In this document: positions 44,380 through 52,959 of the stretch, one piece after another | How the letters are laid out: the number at the start of each line of letters is the position of its first letter | Position numbering within the stretch: position 1 is the stretch's first letter | Source: Sphingomonas sp. | GTDB taxonomy: Bacteria; Pseudomonadota; Alphaproteobacteria; Sphingomonadales; Sphingomonadaceae | NCBI RefSeq assembly: GCF_017745215.1 | Contig: NZ_JAGHZV010000008.1 | Coordinates: forward strand, 62,001 to 126,000 | Length of the DNA: 64,000 bases | Direction: 5' to 3' | Position numbers and translations under genes: made by a program | Notes under the pieces: model-generated | Told to the model about the DNA's origin: nothing | The model's input: only the letters and a program-made list of their open reading frames with translations | Databases searched by the model: none

Positions 44380-45276
44380 TCAGCTCCGGCGGAGCGACGC
44401 GCGGAAGAGCGCCGCGTCGGCGCGCGAATAATAGAGCCAGGGGTGGCCGCCGACGAGCACGATCGAGGCAGCGAACACGATGTCGGTGGCGCTGCGGTCC
44501 TCGGCGGGCGGCGGCGCGATCAGCGGCTCGATGCAGCGATCGACGACATGGGCATAATCGGCGTCGAAGGCGATCCAGCCGATCCGCCAGCGCGCGTCGT
44601 GCGTGGCGCCGTTGTAGAACATCACCGGCCGGTCCTTGTCGCTGGTGAGCAGCGGGCCGGTCGAGAGGTGCCAGGCGTCCCAGCTGTCGGGACGCGGGGC
44701 GAAGGGCTGGCGCTGGTGCGTCCAGGGGCCCGCCACGTCCTCGCCGATCGCGAGGCCGATCAGCGAGGCGTCGTTCGCGGCATATTCGTAGAACATCCGC
44801 CAGCCGCCGTCCCGGGTACGGTCGACGGTGGCTTCCTTGATGTTGCCTTCGCTCGGCGTCGAGGGCATCGCCACGCCGCGCTTGGCCAGCCGGTCCATCG
44901 ACGGGCCTTCGGCATAGAGCATCTCGCCGTGCGTGCGGCCGATGTCGACGCCGGTGTAATAGACGACATAGCTGCCGTCGGGCCGCTCGACGACGGTCGG
45001 GTCCTCGCAGCCGCCGGCGTCCTCAGGCTCGGGTCCGGGGACGATCGCGGGGCGGTCCGCCGCGGTGAAGTGGCGGCCGTCGTCGCTCGTGGCGTGCCAG
45101 ATCGTTCCGGTATCGCCCCACTCGCCGGGGCGCGGCACCGCGCGGACCATCATCTGGTAGCGATGGTCTTGGCCGCGCCAGACATAGGGGCTCATCAGGT
45201 CGCGCGCGGCGATCCCGGGCGGGCCGTCGAGCGTCACGGCCTCGATCGCCTCGACGTTGAAATCCAGCCGCGCCAT
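44380..45276 (-). CDS. GH130-like glycoside phosphorylase/hydrolase
   Basis: The 298-residue protein has a five-bladed propeller pattern: ARDLMSPYVWRGQDHRYQMM, GGCEDPTVVERPDGSYVVYY, TGPLLTSDKDRPVMFYNGAT and HPWLYYSRADAALF. EDP followed by repeated YYxG motifs is typical of GH130 mannoside phosphorylases and of GH43-like folds. No signal peptide, so it acts in the cytoplasm on imported sugars. It starts 2 bp after the stop of the upstream SDR, so both are co-translated. The phosphate-binding residues could not be checked, so phosphorylase versus hydrolase is open. Confidence 0.7.
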   Translation of the reverse strand: MARLDFNVEAIEAVTLDGPPGIAARDLMSPYVWRGQDHRYQMMVRAVPRPGEWGDTGTIWHATSDDGRHFTAADRPAIVPGPEPEDAGGCEDPTVVERPDGSYVVYYTGVDIGRTHGEMLYAEGPSMDRLAKRGVAMPSTPSEGNIKEATVDRTRDGGWRMFYEYAANDASLIGLAIGEDVAGPWTHQRQPFAPRPDSWDAWHLSTGPLLTSDKDRPVMFYNGATHDARWRIGWIAFDADYAHVVDRCIEPLIAPPPAEDRSATDIVFAASIVLVGGHPWLYYSRADAALFRASLRRS

Positions 45277-45278
45277 GG

Positions 45279-46058
45279 TCAGGCGCCCAGCGCGGCTTCG
45301 AGGCTGAGCCCGCCGTCGATCGGCAGGATCGCACCGGTGATATAGGCCGCGGCGTCCGAGCAGAGATACACGGCGAGGTCGCCGACTTCCTCCGGCCTCC
45401 CGGCGCGACCCACGGGGATATTGCGTTCGAGACTCGCGCGATAGGCGGCGTCTTCCTGCGCGCGGCGGTTCATCGGCGTCAGGATCATGCCGGGCGCGAT
45501 CGCGTTGACGGTGATGCCGAGCGGCGCGCATTCGATCGCCATCGTGCGGGTGAGGTTCTCGAGTCCCGCCTTGGCCGAGCAATAGTCGGCCCCGCCCGCA
45601 CGCACCGCCTGGCCGTGGATCGAGCTGATGTTGACGATCCGCCCTGGCTGCTTCGCGTCGCGCAGCCCCCGGACGAGCGCGCGCGACGTGAGGAAGGGTC
45701 CTGTCAGGTCGGTGCGGAGCATCCGCTCCCATTGCGCGAGCGCCATGTCGGCGACGGGCACGTCGCTCATGTTGAGCCCCGCCGAATTGACCAGCAGGTT
45801 CGGCACGCCGAGCGCCGCCCGGGCGGCGGTGAAGGCGGCCTCGACCGCGGCTTCGTCGCCGACGTCAGCCTGGAGGGCGATCGCCTTCGCGCCGGCCGCC
45901 TCGACGGCCTGCTTCGTCCGACCGGCGGCGGTCTCGTCGGCGAAATAGAGCATCGCGACTGCTGCGCCCTGGCCCGCCAACGCTAGCGCGCAGGCGGCGC
46001 CGATCCCGGAATCACCACCGGTGACCAGCGCGATGCGGCCCTCAAGCAACCCGGCCAT
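45279..46058 (-). CDS. SDR-family oxidoreductase (sugar dehydrogenase-like)
   Basis: The 259-residue classical SDR has VTGGDSGIGAA, NSAG (a variant of NNAG), a Ser in VNISSIHG, YCSAK as active-site Tyr/Lys, and ends LPIDGGLSLEAALGA. The start MAGLLEGRIALVTG at 46058 follows AAGGAGAGG. It resembles glucose 1-dehydrogenase/3-oxoacyl reductase-like members, but the substrate is not determinable. Its pairing with a GH130-like enzyme suggests a sugar product. Confidence 0.85.
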   Translation of the reverse strand: MAGLLEGRIALVTGGDSGIGAACALALAGQGAAVAMLYFADETAAGRTKQAVEAAGAKAIALQADVGDEAAVEAAFTAARAALGVPNLLVNSAGLNMSDVPVADMALAQWERMLRTDLTGPFLTSRALVRGLRDAKQPGRIVNISSIHGQAVRAGGADYCSAKAGLENLTRTMAIECAPLGITVNAIAPGMILTPMNRRAQEDAAYRASLERNIPVGRAGRPEEVGDLAVYLCSDAAAYITGAILPIDGGLSLEAALGA

Positions 46059-46128
46059 CTTCCTCTCCTTGCCTCGTTCGCGGAGGCGCAAACGAACGAA
46101 GCGCGCGAAGGACGCAAAGGACTCGCTT

Positions 46129-46156
46129 GTTTATAACTGACTAGTCAGTTATAAAC
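46129..46156. promoter_or_regulatory. 28-bp perfect palindrome, TetR operator
   Basis: Half-site GTTTATAACTGACT followed by its exact reverse complement, ending 6 bases before the TetR start codon. It lies in the divergent spacer between the SDR and the TetR-exporter operon. It is positioned to block transcription of the TetR gene itself, whose mRNA may be leaderless. Confidence 0.85.
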
Positions 46157-46162
46157 CGCGCC

Positions 46163-46777
46163 ATGCCCCGCGCGACTCCGCCCGACCGCCGTGACGCGAT
46201 CCTTGCCGCTGCCCGCAGCGAATTCGCCGAGCGCGGGTTCGCCGCGGCGCGGATGGAGGATATCGCCCGGCGCGTCGGCATCTCCAAGGCGGCGCTCTAC
46301 CTCCAGTTCGCCTCGAAGGAGGCGCTGTTCCGCGCGCTGATCGACATGCTGATCGGCGCCACCCTGCCCCAGCTCATCCCCCAGGGCTTCGGCGACATCC
46401 CCGCGCGCGCGCTGCTCACCGGGCTCGTCACCACCGCGATCACCCGGATCACCACCGGCGACATCGCCTTCGTCCCCCGGCTGATCATCGGCGAAGGGCG
46501 CAACTTCCCCGAGATCGCGCGCTATTACCACGACACCGCGGTGTCGCAGGGACTCGGGCTGATCGAACGCGTGATCCGCCACGGTGTCGCGCGCGGCGAG
46601 TTCCGCGAGGTCGATGCCAGGCACGTCGCGCGCTCGGTGATCGGCGGGGTGATCCTCGCCGCGATCTGGCGGACCGTGTTCGAACCCGTCGGCGCCGAGC
46701 CGATCGACGTCGAAGCGATGGCCGCGGCGCATCTCGACGTCCTCCTCAACGGCTTGCTCAGGCAGGAAGCGCCATGA
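46163..46777 (+). CDS. TetR-family regulator of the adjacent exporter
   Basis: The 204-residue protein has a TetR helix-turn-helix (RDAILAAARSEFAERGFAAA, then MEDIARRVGISKAALYLQFA) and a C-terminal domain rich in helices, of the type common in multidrug-exporter repressors. It overlaps the HlyD gene by 4 bp (ATGA), so repressor and pump form one operon under the 28-bp palindrome. Probably self-repressed and relieved by a toxic substrate. Confidence 0.9.
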   Translation: MPRATPPDRRDAILAAARSEFAERGFAAARMEDIARRVGISKAALYLQFASKEALFRALIDMLIGATLPQLIPQGFGDIPARALLTGLVTTAITRITTGDIAFVPRLIIGEGRNFPEIARYYHDTAVSQGLGLIERVIRHGVARGEFREVDARHVARSVIGGVILAAIWRTVFEPVGAEPIDVEAMAAAHLDVLLNGLLRQEAP

Positions 46778-47757
46778 GACCCAATCCCCGACTCCTCATC
46801 CCCGTCATCCTCGTCGTGCTCGCGTTCGCCGGCTGGTTCGGCTGGCGCGCGCTGAACCCACCCGCGCCGGAGCGCTGGCTCGGCTATGTCGAGGGCGAGA
46901 CGCTCTACATCGCCGCCCCCACCGCGGGCACGCTCGCGGAGCGGCCGGTGGAGCGCGGGGCGGCGGTGAAGGCAGGGGCGCAGCTGTTCACGCTCAACAC
47001 GGTGACCACCGATGCCGCCACCGCGCAGCTTGCGGCGCAGGCCGAGGCGGCACGCGCGCAGGCGGCCGACCTCACCCAGCAGCGCGAGCGGCCCGCCGAG
47101 CTCGACGTTTCGCGCGCAGCACAGGCGGCGGCGCGGGCACAGCTCGCCAAGACCGAGCGGGATTACACGCGCTATGCGGCGCTGGCGGCGCGCGGCTTCG
47201 TCTCCAAGTCGCAGCTCGATGCGGCGCGAGCCGCGCGCGACACGGCCAAGGCGCAGCTCGACCAGGCGCTGGCGCAGCAGCGCTCGGGCGAGCTCAGCGC
47301 CGGTCGCGCCGACCAGCTCCGCGCGGCGGAGGCGAACATCGCCAGCGCCGACGCCGCGCTGCGCGCCCAGCAGCGCCGCCGCGACGAGATTGCGCCGACC
47401 GCGCCCGCCAATGGCGTGATCGAGCAGACCTTCTTCAACCCCGGCGAATGGGTGCCCGCCAATGCGCCGGTGGTCGCGGTGCTGCCCGACGACAAGCGCA
47501 AGATCCGCTTCTTCGTGCCGCAGGACCGCGTCGCCAGGCTCAAGGTCGGCGGCACGATCCGCTTCGGCTGCGACGGCTGCGGCGGCATTCGCACCGCAAC
47601 GATCCGCTACATCTCGCCGCGGAGCGAATTCACCCCGCCGGTGATCTATTCGGACCGGGCGCGCGAGAAGCTGGTGTTCCTCGTCGAGGCCGCCCTCCCC
47701 GCTTCCGCCGACCCGCTGCCGCTCGGGCTGCCGGTCGACGTCGAGCCGGTCCGGTGA
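46774..47757 (+). CDS. HlyD-family membrane fusion protein
   Basis: The 327-residue product has an N-terminal anchor helix (LLIPVILVVLAFAGWFGW), a lipoyl/barrel-sandwich half (GETLYIAAPTAGTLAERPVE), a long Ala/Gln/Arg-rich coiled coil (about residues 85-200), the second lipoyl half (APANGVIEQTFFNPGEWVPA) and a beta-barrel. It resembles the YhiI/YbhG group that pairs with ABC-2 exporters. It bridges the inner-membrane pump to an outer-membrane channel, which is not encoded here. An unusual CDGCGG sits in the barrel domain. Its stop overlaps the GTG of the ATPase gene. Confidence 0.88.
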   Translation: MRPNPRLLIPVILVVLAFAGWFGWRALNPPAPERWLGYVEGETLYIAAPTAGTLAERPVERGAAVKAGAQLFTLNTVTTDAATAQLAAQAEAARAQAADLTQQRERPAELDVSRAAQAAARAQLAKTERDYTRYAALAARGFVSKSQLDAARAARDTAKAQLDQALAQQRSGELSAGRADQLRAAEANIASADAALRAQQRRRDEIAPTAPANGVIEQTFFNPGEWVPANAPVVAVLPDDKRKIRFFVPQDRVARLKVGGTIRFGCDGCGGIRTATIRYISPRSEFTPPVIYSDRAREKLVFLVEAALPASADPLPLGLPVDVEPVR

Positions 47758-48683
47758 GCACCGCGATCGACGTCGAGGGGCTCACCAAGCGCTTCGGCGG
47801 GCGCACCGTCGTCGATCATGTGGACCTGAAGGTCGAGGAAGGGCGGATCTGCGGGTTCCTCGGCCCCAACGGCTCGGGCAAGACCACCACGCTGCGGATG
47901 ATCTGCGGGCTGCTGATCCCCGACGAGGGACGTGGGACCGTGCTGGGGCTCGACCTTGCCACCCAGCGCCAGGCGATCAAGCGCCAGATCGGCTATATGA
48001 CGCAGAAGTTCGGGCTGTTCGGCGACCTGACGATCCGCGAGAACCTCGCTTTCGTCGCGCGCGTCTACGGGCTCGACCGGCGGACCGAGCGGGTGGACGC
48101 CGCGCTCGAGCAGCTCGGCCTGGCGACGCGCGCCAACCAGCTCGCGGGCAATCTCTCGGGCGGGTGGAAGCAACGGCTCGCGCTCGCCGCCTGCGTGCTC
48201 CACGAGCCGCGCATCCTGCTGCTCGACGAGCCGACCGCGGGCGTCGATCCCCAGGCGCGGCGCGAGTTCTGGGACCAGATCCACGCGCTCGCCAAGACCG
48301 GGATCACCGTGCTCGTCTCGACGCATTACATGGACGAAGCCGAGCGCTGCCACGAGATCGCGTACATCGCCTATGGCGTGATGCTCGCGCGCGGGACGAC
48401 GCATGACGTGATCGCCGGCTCGGGCCTGCATGCGCTGCGCGGCGAAGGGCCCGGCGCCGACCGGCTCGCGGGCGAGATCGCGCACCGGCCGGGGGTGAGC
48501 AGCGCCGCGGCGTTCGGGACGACGCTGCACGTCTGCGGCACCGATCCGGCGGCGCTGCGCAAGGCGGTGGAGCCCTGGGCCGACCGCATCCGCTTCACCG
48601 AGTCCGCGCCGACGCTCGAGGACGTGTTCATCGACCTGATGGGCAAAGCCCGGGACAACAGCGTGGTGGAGGCCGTCGCATGA
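47754..48683 (+). CDS. ABC exporter ATPase
   Basis: The 309-residue protein has Walker A GPNGSGKTT, signature LSGGWKQRLALA, Walker B ILLLDEPTAGVD and the switch His in STHYMD. A C-terminal extension of about 90 residues is typical of DrrA/YbhF-type drug-export ATPases. The signature LSGGW departs slightly from LSGGQ. GTG at 47754 overlaps the HlyD stop. Works with the permease at 48680 as a dimer on the inner membrane. Confidence 0.9.
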   Translation: MSTAIDVEGLTKRFGGRTVVDHVDLKVEEGRICGFLGPNGSGKTTTLRMICGLLIPDEGRGTVLGLDLATQRQAIKRQIGYMTQKFGLFGDLTIRENLAFVARVYGLDRRTERVDAALEQLGLATRANQLAGNLSGGWKQRLALAACVLHEPRILLLDEPTAGVDPQARREFWDQIHALAKTGITVLVSTHYMDEAERCHEIAYIAYGVMLARGTTHDVIAGSGLHALRGEGPGADRLAGEIAHRPGVSSAAAFGTTLHVCGTDPAALRKAVEPWADRIRFTESAPTLEDVFIDLMGKARDNSVVEAVA

Positions 48684-49801
48684 TCGAGCGCATCCTTGCG
48701 GTGATGATCAAGGAAGTGCTCCAGATGGCGCGCGACCGGCTGACCATCGGGATGATGTTCGGCATCCCGATCGTCCAGCTCCTCCTGTTCGGCTATGCGA
48801 TCAACGGCGACCCGCGGCATCTGCCGCTCGCGATCGAGATGAACGACCATTCGGCGCTCACCCGATCGGTCGACGCGGCGTTGCGCAACACGACCTATTT
48901 CGACGTCACCCAGGTGGTCGACCGCCATGACGAGGCCGACCGGCTGGTGCGCGACGGCACGGTGCAGTTCGTGGTGACGATCCCGCAGGACTTCACGCGC
49001 GACCTGGTGCGCGGCGAGCGGCCGCAGCTGCTGGTGACCGCCGACGCGACCGATCCCTCGGCGACGGGCAATGCGCTCGCGGCGATCAGCCAGGCGGTGC
49101 AGACCGGCCTCGCGCACGATTTGATCGGGCCGCTCGGCAGCCTCCAGCCGGGGCAGGCGCCGGTCGATGTCGTGCTCCACCGCAGCTACAATCCCGAGGG
49201 GATCACCAGCTACAACATTGTGCCGGGACTGCTGGGCGTGGTGCTGTCGATCACGATGGTGATGATGACCGCGATGGCGGTGACGCGCGAGACCGAGCAG
49301 GGGACGATGGAGAACCTCCTCGCGATGCCGCTCAGGCCGGTGGAGGTGATGGTCGGCAAGATCGCCCCTTACCTCTTCATCGGCTTCATCCAGACGCTGG
49401 TGATCCTGGGGTTCGCGACCTTCCTCTTCCACGTGCCCTTCGCGGGATCGCCGGTGCTCGCGATCCTGGTGACGCTGTTGTTCGCGACCGTCAGCCTCGC
49501 GCTCGGCTTCACGCTGTCGACGATCGCGCAGACCCAGCTGCAGGCGATGCAGATGAGCTTCTTCTACATGCTGCCGAGCATCCTGCTGTCGGGCTTCCTC
49601 TTCCCCTTCCGCGGCATGCCCGGCTGGGCGCAGGCGATCGGCGAGGCGATCCCGGTGACGCATTTCCTGCGGCTGATCCGGGGGATTTTGCTCAAGGGCT
49701 GGGGCGTGGCCGATTCGCTGCCGCACATGGCAGTGCTCGCGCTGATGCTGCTCGTGCTGGGGAGCGTGGCGATCCTGCGGTACCGCGATACGATCGGCTA
49801 G
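48680..49801 (+). CDS. ABC-2 type permease
   Basis: The 373-residue membrane protein has an N-terminal helix (IGMMFGIPIVQLLLFGYAIN), a periplasmic domain of about 130 residues, then five C-terminal helices with the ABC-2 signature (VTRETEQGTMENLLAMPLRP and MSFFYMLPSILLSGFLFPFR). It overlaps the ATPase gene by 4 bp. Related YbhS/YbhR-like systems have two permease genes; only one is present here, so it probably works as a homodimer. Confidence 0.9.
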   Translation: MIERILAVMIKEVLQMARDRLTIGMMFGIPIVQLLLFGYAINGDPRHLPLAIEMNDHSALTRSVDAALRNTTYFDVTQVVDRHDEADRLVRDGTVQFVVTIPQDFTRDLVRGERPQLLVTADATDPSATGNALAAISQAVQTGLAHDLIGPLGSLQPGQAPVDVVLHRSYNPEGITSYNIVPGLLGVVLSITMVMMTAMAVTRETEQGTMENLLAMPLRPVEVMVGKIAPYLFIGFIQTLVILGFATFLFHVPFAGSPVLAILVTLLFATVSLALGFTLSTIAQTQLQAMQMSFFYMLPSILLSGFLFPFRGMPGWAQAIGEAIPVTHFLRLIRGILLKGWGVADSLPHMAVLALMLLVLGSVAILRYRDTIG

Positions 49802-49817
49802 GAGCCTTTTCCTAAAC

Positions 49818-49900
49818 CGTCATCCCGGCGAAAGCCGGGACCCAGGGCAGCAAAGGACATCGCTCTTGACCCTGGGTCCCGGCTTTCGCCGGGATGACGA
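49818..49900. repeat. Family A palindrome, full copy
   Basis: Near-perfect arms: CGTCATCCCGGCGAAAGCCG (continuing GGACCCAGGG) and CCCTGGGTCCCGGCTTTCGC (continuing CGGGATGACG) around a core of about 22 bases containing AAAGGACATCGCTC. It begins 17 bases after the permease stop and may end that operon. Confidence 0.85.
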
Positions 49901-49958
49901 TTGAGGAGGGGCGGTTCCAACGCTTGCGGTCTGCGCCGCTCCCGGCGAAAGGCGGGGC

Positions 49959-50432
49959 ATGTCGATGGCCACCCGCGCGACGCGCTTCCTCGAGCAGGCG
50001 AAGATCGCCTTCACCGTCCACGCCTATGCCTATGACCCCGATGCCGAGCGGATCGGGATGCAGGCGGCCGAGGCGCTGGGCGAGGCGCCGGCGCGCGTGC
50101 TCAAGACGCTGATGACGGTCGCGGGCGGCAAGCCGGCGTGCGTGATCGTGCCGTCGGACCGCGAAGTCTCGATGAAGAAGCTCGCCGCGGCGCTGGGGGT
50201 GAAGTCGGCCGAGATGATGAAGCCCGCCGATGCCGAGCGCGTAACGGGATACAAGGTCGGCGGGATCAGCCCGTTCGGGCAGATGCGCCGCGTGCCGGTG
50301 GCGATCGAGGCCGAGGCGATCGCGCACGCGCTGGTCTACATCAACGGCGGCCAGCGCGGGCTGCAGCTGCGGCTGAGCCCGCGCGATGCGGCAGAGGTGC
50401 TGGGCGCCGTGGTGGCGGGGGTTGTGGCGTGA
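49959..50432 (+). CDS. ybaK: Cys-tRNA(Pro)/aminoacyl-tRNA deacylase
   Basis: The 157-residue protein matches YbaK/EbsC: RFLEQAKIAFTVHAYAYDP, VLKTLMTVAGGKPACVIVPS, MKKLAAALGVKSAEMMKPAD, GYKVGGISPFGQMRRVPVAI with the conserved Lys and GxxSPFG, and VYINGGQRGLQLRLSP. The enzyme hydrolyses mischarged Cys-tRNA(Pro), keeping translation accurate. Unrelated to its neighbours and likely transcribed alone. Confidence 0.92.
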   Translation: MSMATRATRFLEQAKIAFTVHAYAYDPDAERIGMQAAEALGEAPARVLKTLMTVAGGKPACVIVPSDREVSMKKLAAALGVKSAEMMKPADAERVTGYKVGGISPFGQMRRVPVAIEAEAIAHALVYINGGQRGLQLRLSPRDAAEVLGAVVAGVVA

Positions 50433-50436
50433 CTCT

Positions 50437-50550
50437 TCTTGAGCCCCTCCCCTTCACGGGAGGGGTTGGGGTGAGGCATGTCCGCGAAGACAAACGTCGG
50501 CCTCGGCGAGACGCGCAGGACCCACCCCCAGCCCGAAGTGGAGGGGCTGC
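50437..50550. repeat. Imperfect inverted repeat, family C copy 2
   Basis: Left arm GAGCCCCTCCCCTTCACGGG (and AGGGGTTGGGGTGAGGC), right arm CCACCCCCAGCCCGAAGTGG then AGGGGCT. It is a decayed relative of the element at 14891-15006. The remainder of 50433-50784 has only shadow-like frames; no gene is supported. Confidence 0.65.
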
Positions 50551-50784
50551 GTGTGTGCCGCGAGCCGCTCGCTGTCCGAAGGACGGCTGCTGTTTTCCGC
50601 CTCGCGCGCGCGGCCGAGCAGCACCAACGACGCCGACCGGCTACGCAAATATCTCGCGCGCTTCGGGCTCGATTGGGGTGCAATTGGCGCGTCCCGGACG
50701 GCTTGAGAAATCCTTGAGAAGTCCGTGAGGACTTCGCGGCCCCGCCCGGCGATCCTCCGCACATCCAGTTAGCGGAGGCGGATC

Positions 50785-51660
50785 ATGAAGGGGAAGGTTC
50801 TGGGGTTCACCCCCTCGACGGGCACGGGAACGATCAGCGGCGAGGACGGCGCGCGCTACGGTTTCGGCCAGGGCGAATGGCGCAGCGACAAGCCGATCGC
50901 GGCGGGGATCGCAGTGGACTTCGAGCCGCGCGGCAAGGACGCGGTCGACATCTATCCGGTCGCGGGCGCCTCGATCGACGTGGGGGCGCTGGGCGCCTCG
51001 CCCGCGGTGGCCAAGGCTAAGTCGCTGGCGATGGGGACGCTGCCCTTCCCGCTCGCGATCATCCTGCTGATCGCCTGCTTCCTGCCCGCGATCAACAGCG
51101 CCGGGATGGGCGGGCGCAGCCTCTCGCTGCTGGGGCTGTCGCCGGTGGTGAGCGAGCTGAACGAGCGCGTCCAGGGCGCCCGCGAGATGTCGGCGTCGCG
51201 CACCAAGTCGTTCGACGAGCGCGAGGCGCAGATCCAGGAAGTCATCGCCAAGTCGGGCCCGTCGACGCCGGTCGGCTTCTTCGGCTCGGGCCCGACCGCC
51301 GGCCAGGCGCTCAAGGACCTGCAGGACGAGCGCGCCAAGGCCGACGACGAACTCGCCAAGGCGACGTCGGGGGCGTTCCTGCTCGGCTTCATCTTCCTCG
51401 TCTATGCCGTGCCGGTGCTGGCGCTCGCGGTGGCGGGGCTCGCCTGGACCGGGCGGCTGGTAGCGCCGGCGGCGATCGCCGCGGGGGCGTCGGGCGTGGT
51501 CGCCTATGGGCTGCTCTGGAACGTCAGTGCGATGGGGACGAGCTACGGCGGCGTGCAGATGCTGACGCTCGGCTTCGGCGCCTGGGTGCTGCTCGGCGCG
51601 GGGATCGCGCTGATCCTCGCGGGGCTCGGCAAGATCCGCAACCCGCTCGCCAGCGCCTGA
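50785..51660 (+). CDS. Membrane protein with N-terminal cold-shock-like domain
   Basis: The 291-residue protein begins with a cold-shock/OB-fold-like region of about 60 residues (MKGKVLGFTPSTGTGTISGE to RGKDAVDIYPV). There the RNA-binding KGFGFI motif of CspA is reduced to TGTGTI, so nucleic-acid binding is doubtful. It continues with a hydrophobic segment (LPFPLAIILLIACFLPAINS), a charged, possibly coiled-coil stretch (ELNERVQGAREM to DLQDERAKADDELAKA) and three to four C-terminal helices. Function unknown. It is followed 14 bp later by a secreted-protein gene. Confidence 0.75.
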   Translation: MKGKVLGFTPSTGTGTISGEDGARYGFGQGEWRSDKPIAAGIAVDFEPRGKDAVDIYPVAGASIDVGALGASPAVAKAKSLAMGTLPFPLAIILLIACFLPAINSAGMGGRSLSLLGLSPVVSELNERVQGAREMSASRTKSFDEREAQIQEVIAKSGPSTPVGFFGSGPTAGQALKDLQDERAKADDELAKATSGAFLLGFIFLVYAVPVLALAVAGLAWTGRLVAPAAIAAGASGVVAYGLLWNVSAMGTSYGGVQMLTLGFGAWVLLGAGIALILAGLGKIRNPLASA

Positions 51661-51674
51661 CAGGAGACAGACCG

Positions 51675-52403
51675 ATGCGCCGATTGATCCTGCTCGCCCT
51701 GCTCGCCTTCCCGACGGCGTGCGGTGCCCAGACCGCCCCCACGCTCACCCCGATGACCAGGCCGCAGTATCTCGCCGAGTGCGGGGCGCGGCAGAAGCGC
51801 GCCGGCGTGGAAGCGAAGTTCATCGCATCCACCTGCGCGCAGGAATTCGCCACCGCCACCGCGACGCTGCCGCTGGCCCGCGCCATCGTAAGGATCGCGC
51901 GGACCCCGCCCGCGCAGCTCCAGAGCCAGGCGCAGCTCAAGGCGATCATGCCCAGCATCGCCTGGACCAGGCCGGTCAAGCAGGCACCCCCGATCACGGT
52001 GGTGTTCCAGGGCAGCTACGCCAAGGATCTCGCGTTCAGCGCGATGGGCGCGGGCAAGGTCCAGACGATCGCCTGGAACTGGTCCGAGGAGACGGCGACG
52101 CTCCCCTATGACGTTCCCGGCGCGCTGCGGCTGCTCGGCGCGAAGGTCACCGCCTATGCGTGCAGCACCGGCGGCGGCGCCTATGGCGACGAGCGCGGGA
52201 CCGACTATCGCGTCGAAGTGCCCGGCGCGGCGCCGCTCCACTTGTCGATCGGCGGGCGCGACGCCGCGATGGGCGGGCAATGGGGCTTCTGGGGCATCAC
52301 GATCGAGCCCGGCGCGCCGGTGCCCGGCTATGCCGCACTCGTCGCCAGGGCCCGCGCCGGCGCGGACGGCGACGGCGAGAGCTGGTCGCCCTGCACCGAA
52401 TGA
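51675..52403 (+). CDS. Exported hypothetical protein
   Basis: The 242-residue product has a signal with a lipobox-like end (LILLALLAFPTACGAQ). It may be a lipoprotein anchored at Cys16 or simply secreted. Further Cys residues (LAECGARQ, ASTCAQEF, YACSTGGG, SPCTE) could form disulfides. No domain recognised. It lies between a membrane protein and another small secreted protein, all on one strand with short gaps, so they may be one operon. Confidence 0.7.
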   Translation: MRRLILLALLAFPTACGAQTAPTLTPMTRPQYLAECGARQKRAGVEAKFIASTCAQEFATATATLPLARAIVRIARTPPAQLQSQAQLKAIMPSIAWTRPVKQAPPITVVFQGSYAKDLAFSAMGAGKVQTIAWNWSEETATLPYDVPGALRLLGAKVTAYACSTGGGAYGDERGTDYRVEVPGAAPLHLSIGGRDAAMGGQWGFWGITIEPGAPVPGYAALVARARAGADGDGESWSPCTE

Positions 52404-52435
52404 CTTCGCATCTCCCGATCCCGAAAGGCCATGCC

Positions 52436-52810
52436 ATGACCCTCATGCGATCCTCCTGCGCCATCCTCCTCGCCTGGCTCGCGGCCGCCTCGCCCGCGCT
52501 TGCCGACTGCGTCCCCACCACGCGCGCGCCAATCTGTGCCGACGACACCGGCGCGCGCCAGATCACCGTGCGCATGCTGATGCCGCGCGCCGACCGGATG
52601 TGCGTGCTGCTCGAGAGCAAGGCGCCAAGCGGGCCCTGGGTGCAGACCAACCTCTCGTCGCAATATCCGCTGCTCACCACCACGAGCTACGCCGCCGAGA
52701 AGGGCCCCTACAACTATCGCTTCTCGCTGTTCCTGGTCGACCGGACCAACAGCTGCGACCGTTCGAAGCCCGTGCCCGGCGGCGGCGCGGCGTCGGTGGT
52801 CAAGAAATAG
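52436..52810 (+). CDS. Small secreted hypothetical protein
   Basis: The 124-residue product has a Sec signal (SSCAILLAWLAAASPALA-D) followed by a Cys-containing mature part (DCVPTTRAPICAD, MCVLLESK, NSCDRSK) that suggests two disulfide bonds. The start at 52436 follows GAAAGG; Met4 (52445) is possible. Family unknown. Confidence 0.7.
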   Translation: MTLMRSSCAILLAWLAAASPALADCVPTTRAPICADDTGARQITVRMLMPRADRMCVLLESKAPSGPWVQTNLSSQYPLLTTTSYAAEKGPYNYRFSLFLVDRTNSCDRSKPVPGGGAASVVKK

Positions 52811-52959
52811 GTCTGACGTTCCGCTGCCAATCGGCGAAATGCCAAGGCTAAAATCTCGCGAGGCCGCTTGCGTGCCAGCCCGGTGCCGTTCATGCTCAAT
52901 CCCACGGGTCGACGCCCTGATGCAGCTTTCCGATAGGGCGCGGTTGTCGAGGGGTGGGC

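Noticed and set aside
12832..49900. Possible CRISPR array from repeated palindromes
   Set aside because: Copies are dispersed over tens of kilobases with no regular spacers, and no cas genes are present.
50454..50764. Short frames in the spacer after ybaK
   Set aside because: They overlap the family C palindrome and lack coding character or ribosome-binding sites.
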